Shown piece by piece: positions 30,964-39,264 of a DNA stretch of 51,095 nucleotides. Made by a program: the position numbers and the translations under genes. The notes below the pieces were generated by a model that saw only the letters and a program-made list of their open reading frames with translations, made no database searches and was not told where the DNA came from. Source of the DNA: an uncultured Gammaproteobacteria bacterium (GTDB taxonomy: Bacteria > Pseudomonadota > Gammaproteobacteria > Arenicellales > UBA868); contig CAJXBY010000001.1 in the NCBI GenBank assembly GCA_913051905.1, positions 1-51,095 of the forward strand, written 5' to 3'. Numbering within the stretch: position 1 is the stretch's first letter; each line of letters begins with the position of its first letter.

Positions 30964-31755
30964 GTGATTGTTGAGCAAATCTGGACGGCAAACGCCTGGC
31001 GAAATTTCAATTACCTTGTGGCGTGCCCAGAAACCGGTGAGGCACTGGCCGTGGATCCTCTCGATCATGAGAAGTGTCTCACTAAAGCCAAGGCCATGGG
31101 CTGGAACGTCACCCAGATCCTGAACACCCATGAGCACGGCGACCACATCGGCGGTAATGGCCCGATGGTGTCTGCCACCGGCGCCAGTATCATTGCCCAT
31201 GCCAATGCCCGCGCTGCGATCCCCGACATGGATCGAGGTCTGAATGCTGGTGACGTGGTCAAGATCGGCAAGACTGTAGAACTGGAAGTTCTGGATACGC
31301 CGGGCCATACGATGAGCCACGTCTGTCTGCTGTCGCGCACCGATCACCCGGCCATATTCTGCGGCGACACCCTGTTCAATGCCGGTGCCGGCAACTGCCA
31401 CAACGGCGGGCATCCAGAGGAACTCTACGATACGTTTGCCAGCCAGCTCGCAGAGCTGGCGGATGAAACGAGGGTCTATCCCGGTCACGACTATTGGACC
31501 AATAACCTGGAATTCACGCTCGACCGGGAACCCGATAACGACAGGGCCCGGTCGTTGCTGCAGGATACCGGCACCCAGGACCCCGATAACGCCCTGGTCT
31601 CGACGCTTGGCCTGGAAAAGGAGATCAATACCTTCTTTCGACTGTACAACCCCACCGTGATCGCCGGCCTACGGGAACGTTTTCCCGACCTACCGGACGA
31701 ACCTGATCCCAAGACCGTTTTTGTCAAGCTCCGCGAGCTGCGCAACAGCTGGTGA
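30964..31755 (+). CDS. Hydroxyacylglutathione hydrolase (glyoxalase II)-like metallohydrolase
   Basis: A 263-residue metallo-beta-lactamase-fold protein with the glyoxalase II metal motif THEHGDHIGGN (His56, His58, Asp60, His61), LDTPGHTMSHV, the bridging-aspartate block FCGDTLFNAGAGN and YPGHDYWTNNLEF. The C-terminal helical domain of GloB is present. It hydrolyses S-(2-hydroxyacyl)glutathione such as lactoylglutathione to acid plus glutathione. Start is GTG at 30964 with GAGGA 8 bases upstream. A role in detoxifying an aldehyde made by the nearby pathway is possible. Next gene: PhyH-like dioxygenase. Confidence 0.92.
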   Translation: MIVEQIWTANAWRNFNYLVACPETGEALAVDPLDHEKCLTKAKAMGWNVTQILNTHEHGDHIGGNGPMVSATGASIIAHANARAAIPDMDRGLNAGDVVKIGKTVELEVLDTPGHTMSHVCLLSRTDHPAIFCGDTLFNAGAGNCHNGGHPEELYDTFASQLAELADETRVYPGHDYWTNNLEFTLDREPDNDRARSLLQDTGTQDPDNALVSTLGLEKEINTFFRLYNPTVIAGLRERFPDLPDEPDPKTVFVKLRELRNSW

Positions 31756-31852
31756 GGCCGGTCGTCAGCAGTTATCCTTGCCGCAATCGACCACGACCTG
31801 GATCACGATCCATCAATCCAGATGGGGCACACGATTTAAGGGGGAGCTCCCA

Positions 31853-32656
31853 ATGACTGAAACGTTGACCAATAGGGACATCCAGCATTACCGGCGGGAG
31901 GGCTATATTGTCCCGGATACCCGGTTGCCGGCCTCAACGATGACCCGGCTGCACACTGCCCTTGACGAGACGATCGAGGCCAACCCTGAGACCCGGCCAG
32001 AGCACCTCGTCAGTGCACATATCGACCGCAAAAATGATGAAGGGGTACAGGGACACAGGGCCTGGCTGAATCTCGCCAAAGATCCACTGATCCTGGACCT
32101 TGTCGAACAGCTGATCGGTCCGGACATCATTCTGTGGGGCTGCCAGGTTTTCTGCAAGCCGGCGGGCGATGGCATGGAAGTACCCATGCATCAGGACGGC
32201 CACTACTGGCCCATCCAGCCGCTCGCGACCTGCACTGCCTGGGTCGCCATTGACCACAGCACGGTGGAGAACGGCTGTCTGCGGATCGTCCCAGGATCAC
32301 ATACCGGAGAACACTACTACCAGCACAGCAAGTCAGATCGTGAAAACCTGGTCCTGAATCAGCATGTCGATGATCCAACGGCTGAACTTGAAAGCGCAAT
32401 CGATCTCGAACTGGAACCGGGCCAGTTTTCGCTGCACGATGTCTACATGATCCACGGGTCAAACCCCAACACGTCAGGGAAACGTCGGGCCGGTGTCGCG
32501 ATTCGCTATATGCCCGCAACCAGTCATTTCAATCGTGAGTTGTACGCGACCGGAGACGGTTCCGGATACCTGGTGAACTTCGCCAGTCGCCCGCTGTGGT
32601 TGTTGCGCGGTACCGACCGGGCCAACAACGATTTCAGAGTCGGACACGACGACTGA
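31853..32656 (+). CDS. Phytanoyl-CoA dioxygenase (PhyH)-family protein
   Basis: A 267-residue Fe(II)/2-oxoglutarate oxygenase. The start at 31853 has a GGGGGAG box; the open frame upstream is unrelated. Iron ligands are His113-x-Asp115 (PMHQDGHYW) and His201 (YMIHGSNPN), with Arg212 for 2-oxoglutarate. Layout (early EGYIV, the H-x-D after a short helix, GCLRIVPGSHTG) is that of bacterial PhyH proteins, which hydroxylate many carboxylates and amino acids, including ectoine and phosphonates. Substrate unknown. It is the second 2-oxoglutarate dioxygenase of the window, from a different family to that at 7297. Confidence 0.9.
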   Translation: MTETLTNRDIQHYRREGYIVPDTRLPASTMTRLHTALDETIEANPETRPEHLVSAHIDRKNDEGVQGHRAWLNLAKDPLILDLVEQLIGPDIILWGCQVFCKPAGDGMEVPMHQDGHYWPIQPLATCTAWVAIDHSTVENGCLRIVPGSHTGEHYYQHSKSDRENLVLNQHVDDPTAELESAIDLELEPGQFSLHDVYMIHGSNPNTSGKRRAGVAIRYMPATSHFNRELYATGDGSGYLVNFASRPLWLLRGTDRANNDFRVGHDD

Positions 32657-32736
32657 AGCGACCATATCGTCCAACCTTTGCCGACGTTTATCCGCCATTT
32701 CACCGGCCACCCGTGGGCCGGCCTTCGGAATTTGCT

Positions 32737-33834
32737 ATGTTGATTACCACAACACCCCTTTGCAGACTGGTCAGCGAGATCTTTGTCCAGTCCGGCTGCA
32801 GCTCCGAAGAGAGCGACCGAATCGCCCGGCACTTGGCCTCCGCCAACCTTACTGGCCACGACAGCCACGGTGTCATCCGCGTACCCCGCTACGTCAACTG
32901 GTTGAGCGGGGGCAACCTGAAAGCCGACCAGTCGATCTCCACAATCACGGAAACCGAGGTCTTTGCTGTGGTCGATGGCAATCGCGGTTTCGGCCAGACC
33001 ATCGGCGAACAGGCTGTTCAGCTGGGAATCGACAAGGCTATCGCCAACGGCATATCGATCATTGCCCTTCGCCGTTCAGGACATCTAGGCAGAATCGGGG
33101 ATTGGGCCGAAATGGCGGTAGAACAGGGCCTGATCTCCATTCACTTCGTAAACGTGGCCGGCAGTCTGCTGGTTGCTCCGTTCGGCGGAACATCGCGCCG
33201 GATGTCTACGAATCCGGTCACCATCGGCGTCCCGCTGGAGGACGATCCACCGCTAATTCTCGACTTCGCGACAGCACGAGTCGCCGAGGGAAAGGTACTC
33301 GTAGCGGCTACTGGTGGCGCCCCGCTCCCTGAAGGCTCACTGGTCTCGGGCGATGGCGAGCCCACCAACGACCCGCGAGCCCTCTATGGCGACCTGGACC
33401 CGACCCGCAATACTGTTGATCGGCCCGGCAACGGGGCGATCCGGACCATCGGTGAACACAAGGGTTCTGGGCTTGCGCTGATGTGCGAAATGCTGGCCGG
33501 GGCACTCACGGGAGGGGGTTGTGCTGGGCCGGACAAGCCTTATATTCTGAACGGCATGTTGTCGATCTATATCTCCCCTTCTCATCTGGACGCCGAGCAT
33601 CAATTTGCCCAGGAGGCGCAGCAGTATCTTTCGTTTTTCACGACTGGGGCGCCGGCCGCGGGTCACAGCAAAGTACAGGTACCGGGTGAACCGGAGCGGC
33701 GACTTCGAGCCGAACGCCAGGCCAACGGCATTCCGCTGCCCGAAACGGTCTGGCATTCAATACTCGACACGGCCCGCGATGTGGGTCTCTCCGATGAAAT
33801 GATCAACAACATGACGGTGTCGCACTCTCTCTGA
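32737..33834 (+). CDS. Ldh2-family malate/L-lactate/sulfolactate-type dehydrogenase
   Basis: A 365-residue NAD(P)-dependent dehydrogenase of the YlbC/Ldh2/ComC family. The active-site histidine is His44 in TGHDSHGVIRVPRY; the cofactor-binding GNRGFGQTIGEQA, RRSGHLGRIGDWAE and EHKGSGLALMCEMLAGALTGGG (quoted in part) blocks follow. The start at 32737 is chosen from homology of the N-terminal helix; the ribosome binding site is weak. It is clearly a paralogue of the truncated gene at the window start. Family members oxidise malate, lactate, ureidoglycolate, sulfolactate or reduce delta-1-piperideine-2-carboxylate. Confidence 0.92.
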   Translation: MLITTTPLCRLVSEIFVQSGCSSEESDRIARHLASANLTGHDSHGVIRVPRYVNWLSGGNLKADQSISTITETEVFAVVDGNRGFGQTIGEQAVQLGIDKAIANGISIIALRRSGHLGRIGDWAEMAVEQGLISIHFVNVAGSLLVAPFGGTSRRMSTNPVTIGVPLEDDPPLILDFATARVAEGKVLVAATGGAPLPEGSLVSGDGEPTNDPRALYGDLDPTRNTVDRPGNGAIRTIGEHKGSGLALMCEMLAGALTGGGCAGPDKPYILNGMLSIYISPSHLDAEHQFAQEAQQYLSFFTTGAPAAGHSKVQVPGEPERRLRAERQANGIPLPETVWHSILDTARDVGLSDEMINNMTVSHSL

Positions 33835-33898
33835 GCGCGATCAACGTCCTGCCGACCAGAGTATTGAAACCGGGAACGCCCATCCGTACAGGAGACCC

Positions 33899-34885
33899 AT
33901 GAAAACAGTTCAGTTTGATTCTTTTGGCCCGGCGCACCAGGTGGCCTACTGTGCCGAGGTGCCTGATCCGGGGGTACCTGCAGATGACGAGGTACTGGTC
34001 GATGTACTTGCCTTCCCGATTAATCCGGCTGATCTTTTGACGATTGAGGGGAAATACGCAGTAAAACCTCCCTTGCCTTACACACCGGGGGCCGAGGCGG
34101 TCGGACAGATCATCCAGACCGGATCGGAAGCTGAGGATCTGATACCGGGTGACCATGTGATGCTGCTGAGCCGAGAGAACTGGGCACAGAAACGCAGAGT
34201 GAAAGCGAACGAGGTGCTCAAGATCCAGACCCAGCCAGACCGACTGTTGCAGTACGCCATGCTCAAGGTCAACCCCGCGACGGCCGCTCTGATGTTGCGT
34301 GACTACGTCAAACTCAACGCCGGTGACTGGATCATTCAGGATGCGGCTAACTCAGGCGTCGGCCATTGCGTGATCCGACTGGCCGCCAGAGCGGGCATCC
34401 GGACCATCAACGTCGTGCGGCGCGAGTCACTGGCCGGACCGCTGGAGGCGACCGGTGCAGACGCTGTACTGGTCGGCACCGAGGCATTGAGCCAACGGGT
34501 CAGCGAGATCACCAACAACGTGCGCCTTGCACTGGACGCAGTGGCTGGGGAAACCAGTCTGAGCCTGACCGAGACCCTGGGCACAGGGGGTGTACTGGTC
34601 AACTATGGGATGCTCAGCGGCGAACCCTGCAAAGTGATGCCCGACGCGTTGGTCTTCCGGCAACTCACTCTGACGGGTTTTTGGCTCGCCAGCCAGCTTG
34701 GCAGCATGGCAAGAACCGAACTCGAATCACTTTATACCAATCTCGCCGGGAATATCCGGGACGGCACCTTGGACGTCAACATCGAGGCCACTTACGACAT
34801 CACCGAGATCAAGGATGCTCTGAACCACGCCGGGCAAGACGGCCGCAATGGCAAGATCCTGGTACTCCCCAACGGCACACCCTGA
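33899..34885 (+). CDS. MDR-family enoyl reductase-like oxidoreductase (MECR/ETR type)
   Basis: A 328-residue medium-chain dehydrogenase/reductase without the zinc-binding cysteines. The N-terminal INPADLLTIEGKY, LPYTPGAEAVG and the cofactor-domain opening GDWIIQDAANSGVGHCVIRLA are typical of 2-enoyl thioester reductases (mitochondrial MECR/yeast Etr1 type). It would reduce a carbon-carbon double bond of an enoyl thioester or enone with NADPH. An AGGAGA site precedes the ATG. It is last in the plus-strand group 30964-34885 and converges on the aldolase gene at 34919. Confidence 0.88.
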   Translation: MKTVQFDSFGPAHQVAYCAEVPDPGVPADDEVLVDVLAFPINPADLLTIEGKYAVKPPLPYTPGAEAVGQIIQTGSEAEDLIPGDHVMLLSRENWAQKRRVKANEVLKIQTQPDRLLQYAMLKVNPATAALMLRDYVKLNAGDWIIQDAANSGVGHCVIRLAARAGIRTINVVRRESLAGPLEATGADAVLVGTEALSQRVSEITNNVRLALDAVAGETSLSLTETLGTGGVLVNYGMLSGEPCKVMPDALVFRQLTLTGFWLASQLGSMARTELESLYTNLAGNIRDGTLDVNIEATYDITEIKDALNHAGQDGRNGKILVLPNGTP

Positions 34886-34918
34886 AAACCCCTCACGCCG
34901 GACACAGTGTTGTGGCCT

Positions 34919-35854
34919 TTAGGCGGTCACGCAATCGCCATTGGTGGCGATATCGAAACCGATGGTCTCCAGGTCTGACATCAACGACACAACCTGGGAA
35001 CCCGACAAGGCTGTCAGCGGCGGCCGGGTCAGTGCCCATGTTTCATTACCCGTAAACCTGGCAGTCATGGCTTTGAGCGCCGGGATCATCGGGTAGCCCT
35101 GAAGCGTGCTTCGGATCTCGCTGATGCGCGCCTGCAGAGCATCCGCTTCGCCGGTCTCTCCCTCCCAGGCCGAGTAGACCTTGCGGATTCCAGCCGGGTT
35201 GGCATTGCCACTTGCGGTGATGCAGCCCGCGCCACCACCACGCAGTGTATCGAGCAGAAAAGACTCCGAGCCGGCAAAGGTCGCAAAACCTGGGAATCCC
35301 TCCAGAACGGCCCGGGTGTTTTCCCAATCACCGGAACTGTCCTTCAGACCGACCACCGTGTCGGGATAACGCTGCACCAACCGTTCGATCAGATCCAGGC
35401 CGATCGGGACCTGCGCAACGGGCGGGATGTGATAGAGGTAGACATGCAGCCGGTCATCCGCAACACGCTCGATGACCTCGGCAAAACTGGCAAACAGGCC
35501 ATCGCTGTCTACGGCTTTGTAATAGAAGGGTGGCAACATCAGCACACCGCCGCACCCCCTGCTGACAGCGTGGGCAGTCAGATCAGCGGCATCGATGATC
35601 GAACACGCACCAGTACCGGGCATCAGTTTGCTGGCCGGCACCCCGCTTTCCAGCAACGCTTCCAGCAGCACCTTGCGTTCGGTCACGGTCAACGAGTTGG
35701 CCTCGCTGGTGGTTCCGAATATCGCAAGCCCGTCGACGCCCTGGTCGAGCATCCACCGGCAGTGGCTGACGAAGGCGTTGGTGTCGGGCAACAAGTCTGC
35801 GGTAAATGGCGTTATCACGGGCACAAACACACCGCCGAATCGTGCTCTGGTCAT
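34919..35854 (-). CDS. DapA/NAL-family Schiff-base aldolase
   Basis: A 311-residue (beta/alpha)8 protein of the dihydrodipicolinate synthase/N-acetylneuraminate lyase family. The Schiff-base Lys171 (VVGLKDSSGDW), Tyr141 (YLYHIPP) and the carboxylate-binding GTTSE motif at 47-51 are intact. The family condenses or cleaves pyruvate with an aldehyde, or dehydrates 2-oxo-3-deoxy acids. It follows the enolase-superfamily dehydratase by 36 bases on the same strand, a classic arrangement for acid-sugar breakdown through a 2-oxo-3-deoxy acid. A lysine-synthesis role is unlikely in this context. GGAG box 8 bases before the ATG. Confidence 0.9.
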   Translation of the reverse strand: MTRARFGGVFVPVITPFTADLLPDTNAFVSHCRWMLDQGVDGLAIFGTTSEANSLTVTERKVLLEALLESGVPASKLMPGTGACSIIDAADLTAHAVSRGCGGVLMLPPFYYKAVDSDGLFASFAEVIERVADDRLHVYLYHIPPVAQVPIGLDLIERLVQRYPDTVVGLKDSSGDWENTRAVLEGFPGFATFAGSESFLLDTLRGGGAGCITASGNANPAGIRKVYSAWEGETGEADALQARISEIRSTLQGYPMIPALKAMTARFTGNETWALTRPPLTALSGSQVVSLMSDLETIGFDIATNGDCVTA

Positions 35855-35890
35855 AGAAAATCTCCGATAAAAGTGAGCCCCGGCGGGGTC

Positions 35891-36985
35891 TCAGTTCTGA
35901 ACCTGGAAGTCGCGAATGACGTCAGGGTCGGGCTCCAAACCCAGCCCCGGCCCCTGGGGCACGTCGAGGTAACCGGCCACCGGGTCGATCGCCGATCCAT
36001 ACAGGCTGCCTTCAAGATCCATGTAGAAGCGCTCGAAAGGCACCTCGCCGGGCATTGCCGAAATCAACTGCGCTGTGGCCAGAAAACCGGGACCGAAATA
36101 CGGCGAATGCGGTGCTATAGCCACATTGCAGGTCTCGGCAATCGCCACCACTTTGAGAAACTCGCTGACTCCACCAACTTTAGTGACGCTGGGCTGAGCA
36201 TAATCGACCGCATCAAAATCGAACATCGACTGGAACTGCCACGCCGTACAGACGTTCTCGCCAGAGGCAACCGGCACACCGTAGGCCTCCCGCAACTCGG
36301 ACAAGGCCCTGAAATTCTCCGGCGGCCAGACCGGTTCTTCCAACCAGTGCAGTCTACATTCGACCAGTTGCTGTACGATCTCACCCACCTCGGTCGGGGA
36401 CCAGGCACAATTCACATCGAGCATGATTGCAATGTCCTCCCCGGCTGTTTCCCGTGCTGCGCGAACCGGTTCGACAGTAGATTCATGCAGCTTGATCAGG
36501 CGATAACCCTGTCCCAAAGCGTGTTCGGTGCGCTGGGCCACCACCTCTGGGTCCTGGTATTTCAGAAGGCTCGCGTAGGCCGGCAGTGTCGTTTTGCCAC
36601 CGCCCAGTAACTGGCCCAATGACTGGCCGGCTATTTTTCCGGCCAGATCCCACAGCGCCATGTCTATACCGGATATAGCGAACATCGAGATGCCGTAACG
36701 CCCCCACAGGTGCAACTTGACCTGCAAGTCATGAACCAACGCCGCCCGCTCCTGAACGTTCCTGCCGAGAATAAGCGGCGCTACCGTATCCTCGAGCATC
36801 GCTGTGACGGCACGCCGGCAGTTGTAACTGAAAGCTTCCCCCCAACCCACTAGCCCCGTGTCTGTCTCGATTCGCACCAGAACGATATCCAGCGCTTTCC
36901 AGTCATTACCGGCCCAGGTGATCGATGGACCGCCATGGGTGAACGGAATGCGCAGCGGTATCGCATCAACTTTTGAAATGCGCAA
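35891..36985 (-). CDS. Enolase-superfamily (mandelate racemase/muconate lactonizing type) enzyme, variant active site
   Basis: The start is TTG at 36985: an AGGGAGA site lies just upstream and the protein then begins with the family-typical RISKVDAIPLRIPF. Length is 364 residues. Metal ligands are Asp190 (IMLDVN), Glu216 (LEEPVWPP) and Glu243 (SGEN). The usual K-x-K base pair is Lys165-x-His167 (IKLHES). His293 (APHSP) is present, but its Asp partner position reads Ser266 in QPSVTKVGG. Most relatives are acid-sugar dehydratases; the altered bases make the reaction uncertain. It precedes the NAL-type aldolase. Confidence 0.88.
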   Translation of the reverse strand: MRISKVDAIPLRIPFTHGGPSITWAGNDWKALDIVLVRIETDTGLVGWGEAFSYNCRRAVTAMLEDTVAPLILGRNVQERAALVHDLQVKLHLWGRYGISMFAISGIDMALWDLAGKIAGQSLGQLLGGGKTTLPAYASLLKYQDPEVVAQRTEHALGQGYRLIKLHESTVEPVRAARETAGEDIAIMLDVNCAWSPTEVGEIVQQLVECRLHWLEEPVWPPENFRALSELREAYGVPVASGENVCTAWQFQSMFDFDAVDYAQPSVTKVGGVSEFLKVVAIAETCNVAIAPHSPYFGPGFLATAQLISAMPGEVPFERFYMDLEGSLYGSAIDPVAGYLDVPQGPGLGLEPDPDVIRDFQVQN

Positions 36986-37213
36986 ACGGTCTCTCCCTAC
37001 AGGTTGCCTCGCTGCCCGGTATTCTGGCATCTTCTGGATCAACGTGCTGCAGGCGGCCTTTCCAACAGGCCTCGCCTTTAGTATTCGTCGACGATGGAAA
37101 GCCACAGTGCGTGCTAGACTGCGCCGGAACAACGACCGGCCTGATACTTTCGGCTGGAGTGCCAGCGCGGGTAACAATCAAACGATTCGCATCACACTCA
37201 TATGAGGATAAAC

Positions 37214-38020
37214 ATGCCCAATGAACAGATCGATCTAGCGACCCCCTACATGGTTGCTGAGAAGGACTCCGGAGTCGGCTGGATGATTTTCAACAATCCT
37301 GACAAACACAATGCAGTGAAGGTCGAAATGTGGGAAGCCATCCCGACCATTCTGGATGCCTTCGAGAACGACGAGGAGATCAAGGTCATCGTACTCAAAG
37401 GGGCCGGTGCAAAATCGTTCGTTTCCGGAGCCGATATTTCCGAGTTTGAAACAGTCCGCTCCACCAAAGAAGCGACCAATCACTATGAAGATATCGCAGA
37501 CGGGGCCACTGACCGCCTCTATGACTGTCCTAAACCCACCATTGCAATGATCCGGGGTTATTGCATCGGCGGCGGTGCCGGAATCGCCGTGAGCTGCGAC
37601 CTAAGGGTCGCAACCGAGGCATCCCGGTTCGGAATTCCCGCAGCCAAGCTCAGTGTCGGCTACCGTCACGATGGAATACGCAAACTGGTTGACCTCGTCG
37701 GTCCATCCGTCGCCAAGGATATCTTCTACACTGCGCGTCAGCTTTCCGCTCCAGAAGCACTGAACGTCGGTCTGATCAATCGCATGGTTCCGGACGCGGA
37801 GCTTGAAAGCACTGTTGCCGAATACTGTGAAACGATCGGGGCCAACGCACCATTGACGATCCGCTCGGTCAAACAGATTGTGAACCAGATCGTTAAACCC
37901 GGTGAGTTCGATCAGGCATTGTGTGAGAAACTGGTCGAGGACTGTTTTACCAGCGAGGACTACATCGAAGGGCGCCGCGCATTCATGGAGAAACGCAAAG
38001 CCGTTTTCAAGGGCAGCTGA
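37214..38020 (+). CDS. Enoyl-CoA hydratase/isomerase-family protein
   Basis: A 268-residue crotonase-fold protein. I choose the ATG at 37214 because AGGA lies 5 bases upstream; an ATG four codons earlier (37202) contains that site. The oxyanion-hole segments are SFVSGADISEFET and RGYCIGGGAGIAVSCDLRVA, followed by FGIPAAKLSVGY. It acts on acyl-CoA esters, most probably as a hydratase. It is divergent from the enolase-superfamily gene across 228 bases; that gap holds an imperfect hairpin near 37052-37076 but no convincing promoter. It is a second crotonase in the window, only distantly like that at 17383. Confidence 0.88.
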   Translation: MPNEQIDLATPYMVAEKDSGVGWMIFNNPDKHNAVKVEMWEAIPTILDAFENDEEIKVIVLKGAGAKSFVSGADISEFETVRSTKEATNHYEDIADGATDRLYDCPKPTIAMIRGYCIGGGAGIAVSCDLRVATEASRFGIPAAKLSVGYRHDGIRKLVDLVGPSVAKDIFYTARQLSAPEALNVGLINRMVPDAELESTVAEYCETIGANAPLTIRSVKQIVNQIVKPGEFDQALCEKLVEDCFTSEDYIEGRRAFMEKRKAVFKGS

Positions 38021-38071
38021 TCGGGTAGAGACCAAGCAGTTCGGTTCAGGGTCCCGCCCCGGATTCCCTTC

Positions 38072-39115
38072 TCAGAATTCAAACAACCCTTTACCCGTCT
38101 GCTGGCCGTCGAACAGCGCATAGGCATCGCGCGCCTGTTCCAGGCCGTAGCGCTCCGTGAACAGCGCGTCGACGTCGACGTTGTGGTCAACGATAAAACG
38201 TGCGCAGTCAGCCTGCCCGCTGGTCGAGAAGGTCCATGAGCCGATCAGCGTGACTTGCCGGCGTAACATATCTTTGCTGACATCTATAGTGACATCTCCG
38301 CCTTCACCGACAAAGCACGCTTTGCCCCAGGCCCGTACACACTGCACAGCCGCCAGGCGGGCTGCAGATGACGAACTGCAGTCCAACGATAGGTCGGCAC
38401 CCGGCCCGCCAGTCAATTCGCGAATCCGTTCTACGGCATCCTCCGCCGCCGGATCAATCAGCGCGTCAGCACCGAAAGCCTCTGCCCGGGCCAGGCGCTC
38501 CGCACTGACGTCAAGGGCAAAAACCCGTGCGCCCATCGCCGCTGCCAGCTGGGTTGCACTGAGACCAACCGGACCTTGTCCAAAGATTGCGATCGTATCT
38601 CCCGCCGAAAGACCCAGCCGGCCGAGCGCACCATAGGCCGTGCTCGTACCACAGGAGATCGCAGCACCGGCAGCGAAACTAAGGGCATCCGGTAACCTCA
38701 CAAGAGTGCTCACAGGTACTTTCATATAACGGGCGTGGGCACCATGGCCCGTCGCACCGTAAACGACAACTCCCTCACGGCACAGCTGGCCCCAGCCATC
38801 CTGACAATGGCCACAGTGACCGCAACCCTTGTAGTGATGCACCATAACCCGTTGACCGACCCTGACCTGGTCGCCATCCACCGCGCTGCCGATCTCGGCT
38901 ACCACACCGCAGGGCTCATGACCGGCGATCACCGGGCTGCCGTCACCACCAAGGCCGAGGGCTGCCGCACCCCCCACCACACGATAGAACTTGAGGTCGC
39001 TGCCGCACATCCCCGAAGCTTTGATCTCGAGCACCACCTCGTCGGGCCCAGGTTCAGGGTCCGGGAAGTCCATAAACTCAATCTTTCGATCACCAAGAAA
39101 AACGACACCTTGCAT
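38072..39115 (-). CDS. Zinc-dependent alcohol dehydrogenase (MDR, threonine/sorbitol dehydrogenase-like)
   Basis: A 347-residue zinc MDR protein. Catalytic zinc ligands are Cys37 (GMCGSD) and His66-Glu67 (GHEPCG); the structural zinc site is Cys98, Cys101, Cys104 and Cys112 (CGHCGHCQDGWGQLC). The cofactor domain has FGQGPVGLSATQLAAAMG followed by LDVSAERL, whose aspartate suggests NAD rather than NADP. It oxidises secondary alcohols such as polyols or L-threonine. A GGGGTGAG site precedes the ATG. It lies 149 bases downstream of the aminotransferase on the same strand, a gap with no clear feature. Confidence 0.92.
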   Translation of the reverse strand: MQGVVFLGDRKIEFMDFPDPEPGPDEVVLEIKASGMCGSDLKFYRVVGGAAALGLGGDGSPVIAGHEPCGVVAEIGSAVDGDQVRVGQRVMVHHYKGCGHCGHCQDGWGQLCREGVVVYGATGHGAHARYMKVPVSTLVRLPDALSFAAGAAISCGTSTAYGALGRLGLSAGDTIAIFGQGPVGLSATQLAAAMGARVFALDVSAERLARAEAFGADALIDPAAEDAVERIRELTGGPGADLSLDCSSSSAARLAAVQCVRAWGKACFVGEGGDVTIDVSKDMLRRQVTLIGSWTFSTSGQADCARFIVDHNVDVDALFTERYGLEQARDAYALFDGQQTGKGLFEF

Positions 39116-39264
39116 TGCTCACCCCACTGCCTGTTGTACCCTGCCTGCTCTTCTCCGGCCCACGCCGAGAACTTCATACCAGCGCACGACAGAATTGGTG
39201 GTTACTGTGATGACGCGGTACCTTGATCTATATCCAACGGTTCGACCACGGTTTCAAGCGCTGC

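Noticed and set aside
35429..36610. 393-codon plus-strand open frame
   Set aside because: It is the antisense shadow of the aldolase and enolase-type genes, which have complete catalytic motifs; the long length reflects GC-rich codon use.
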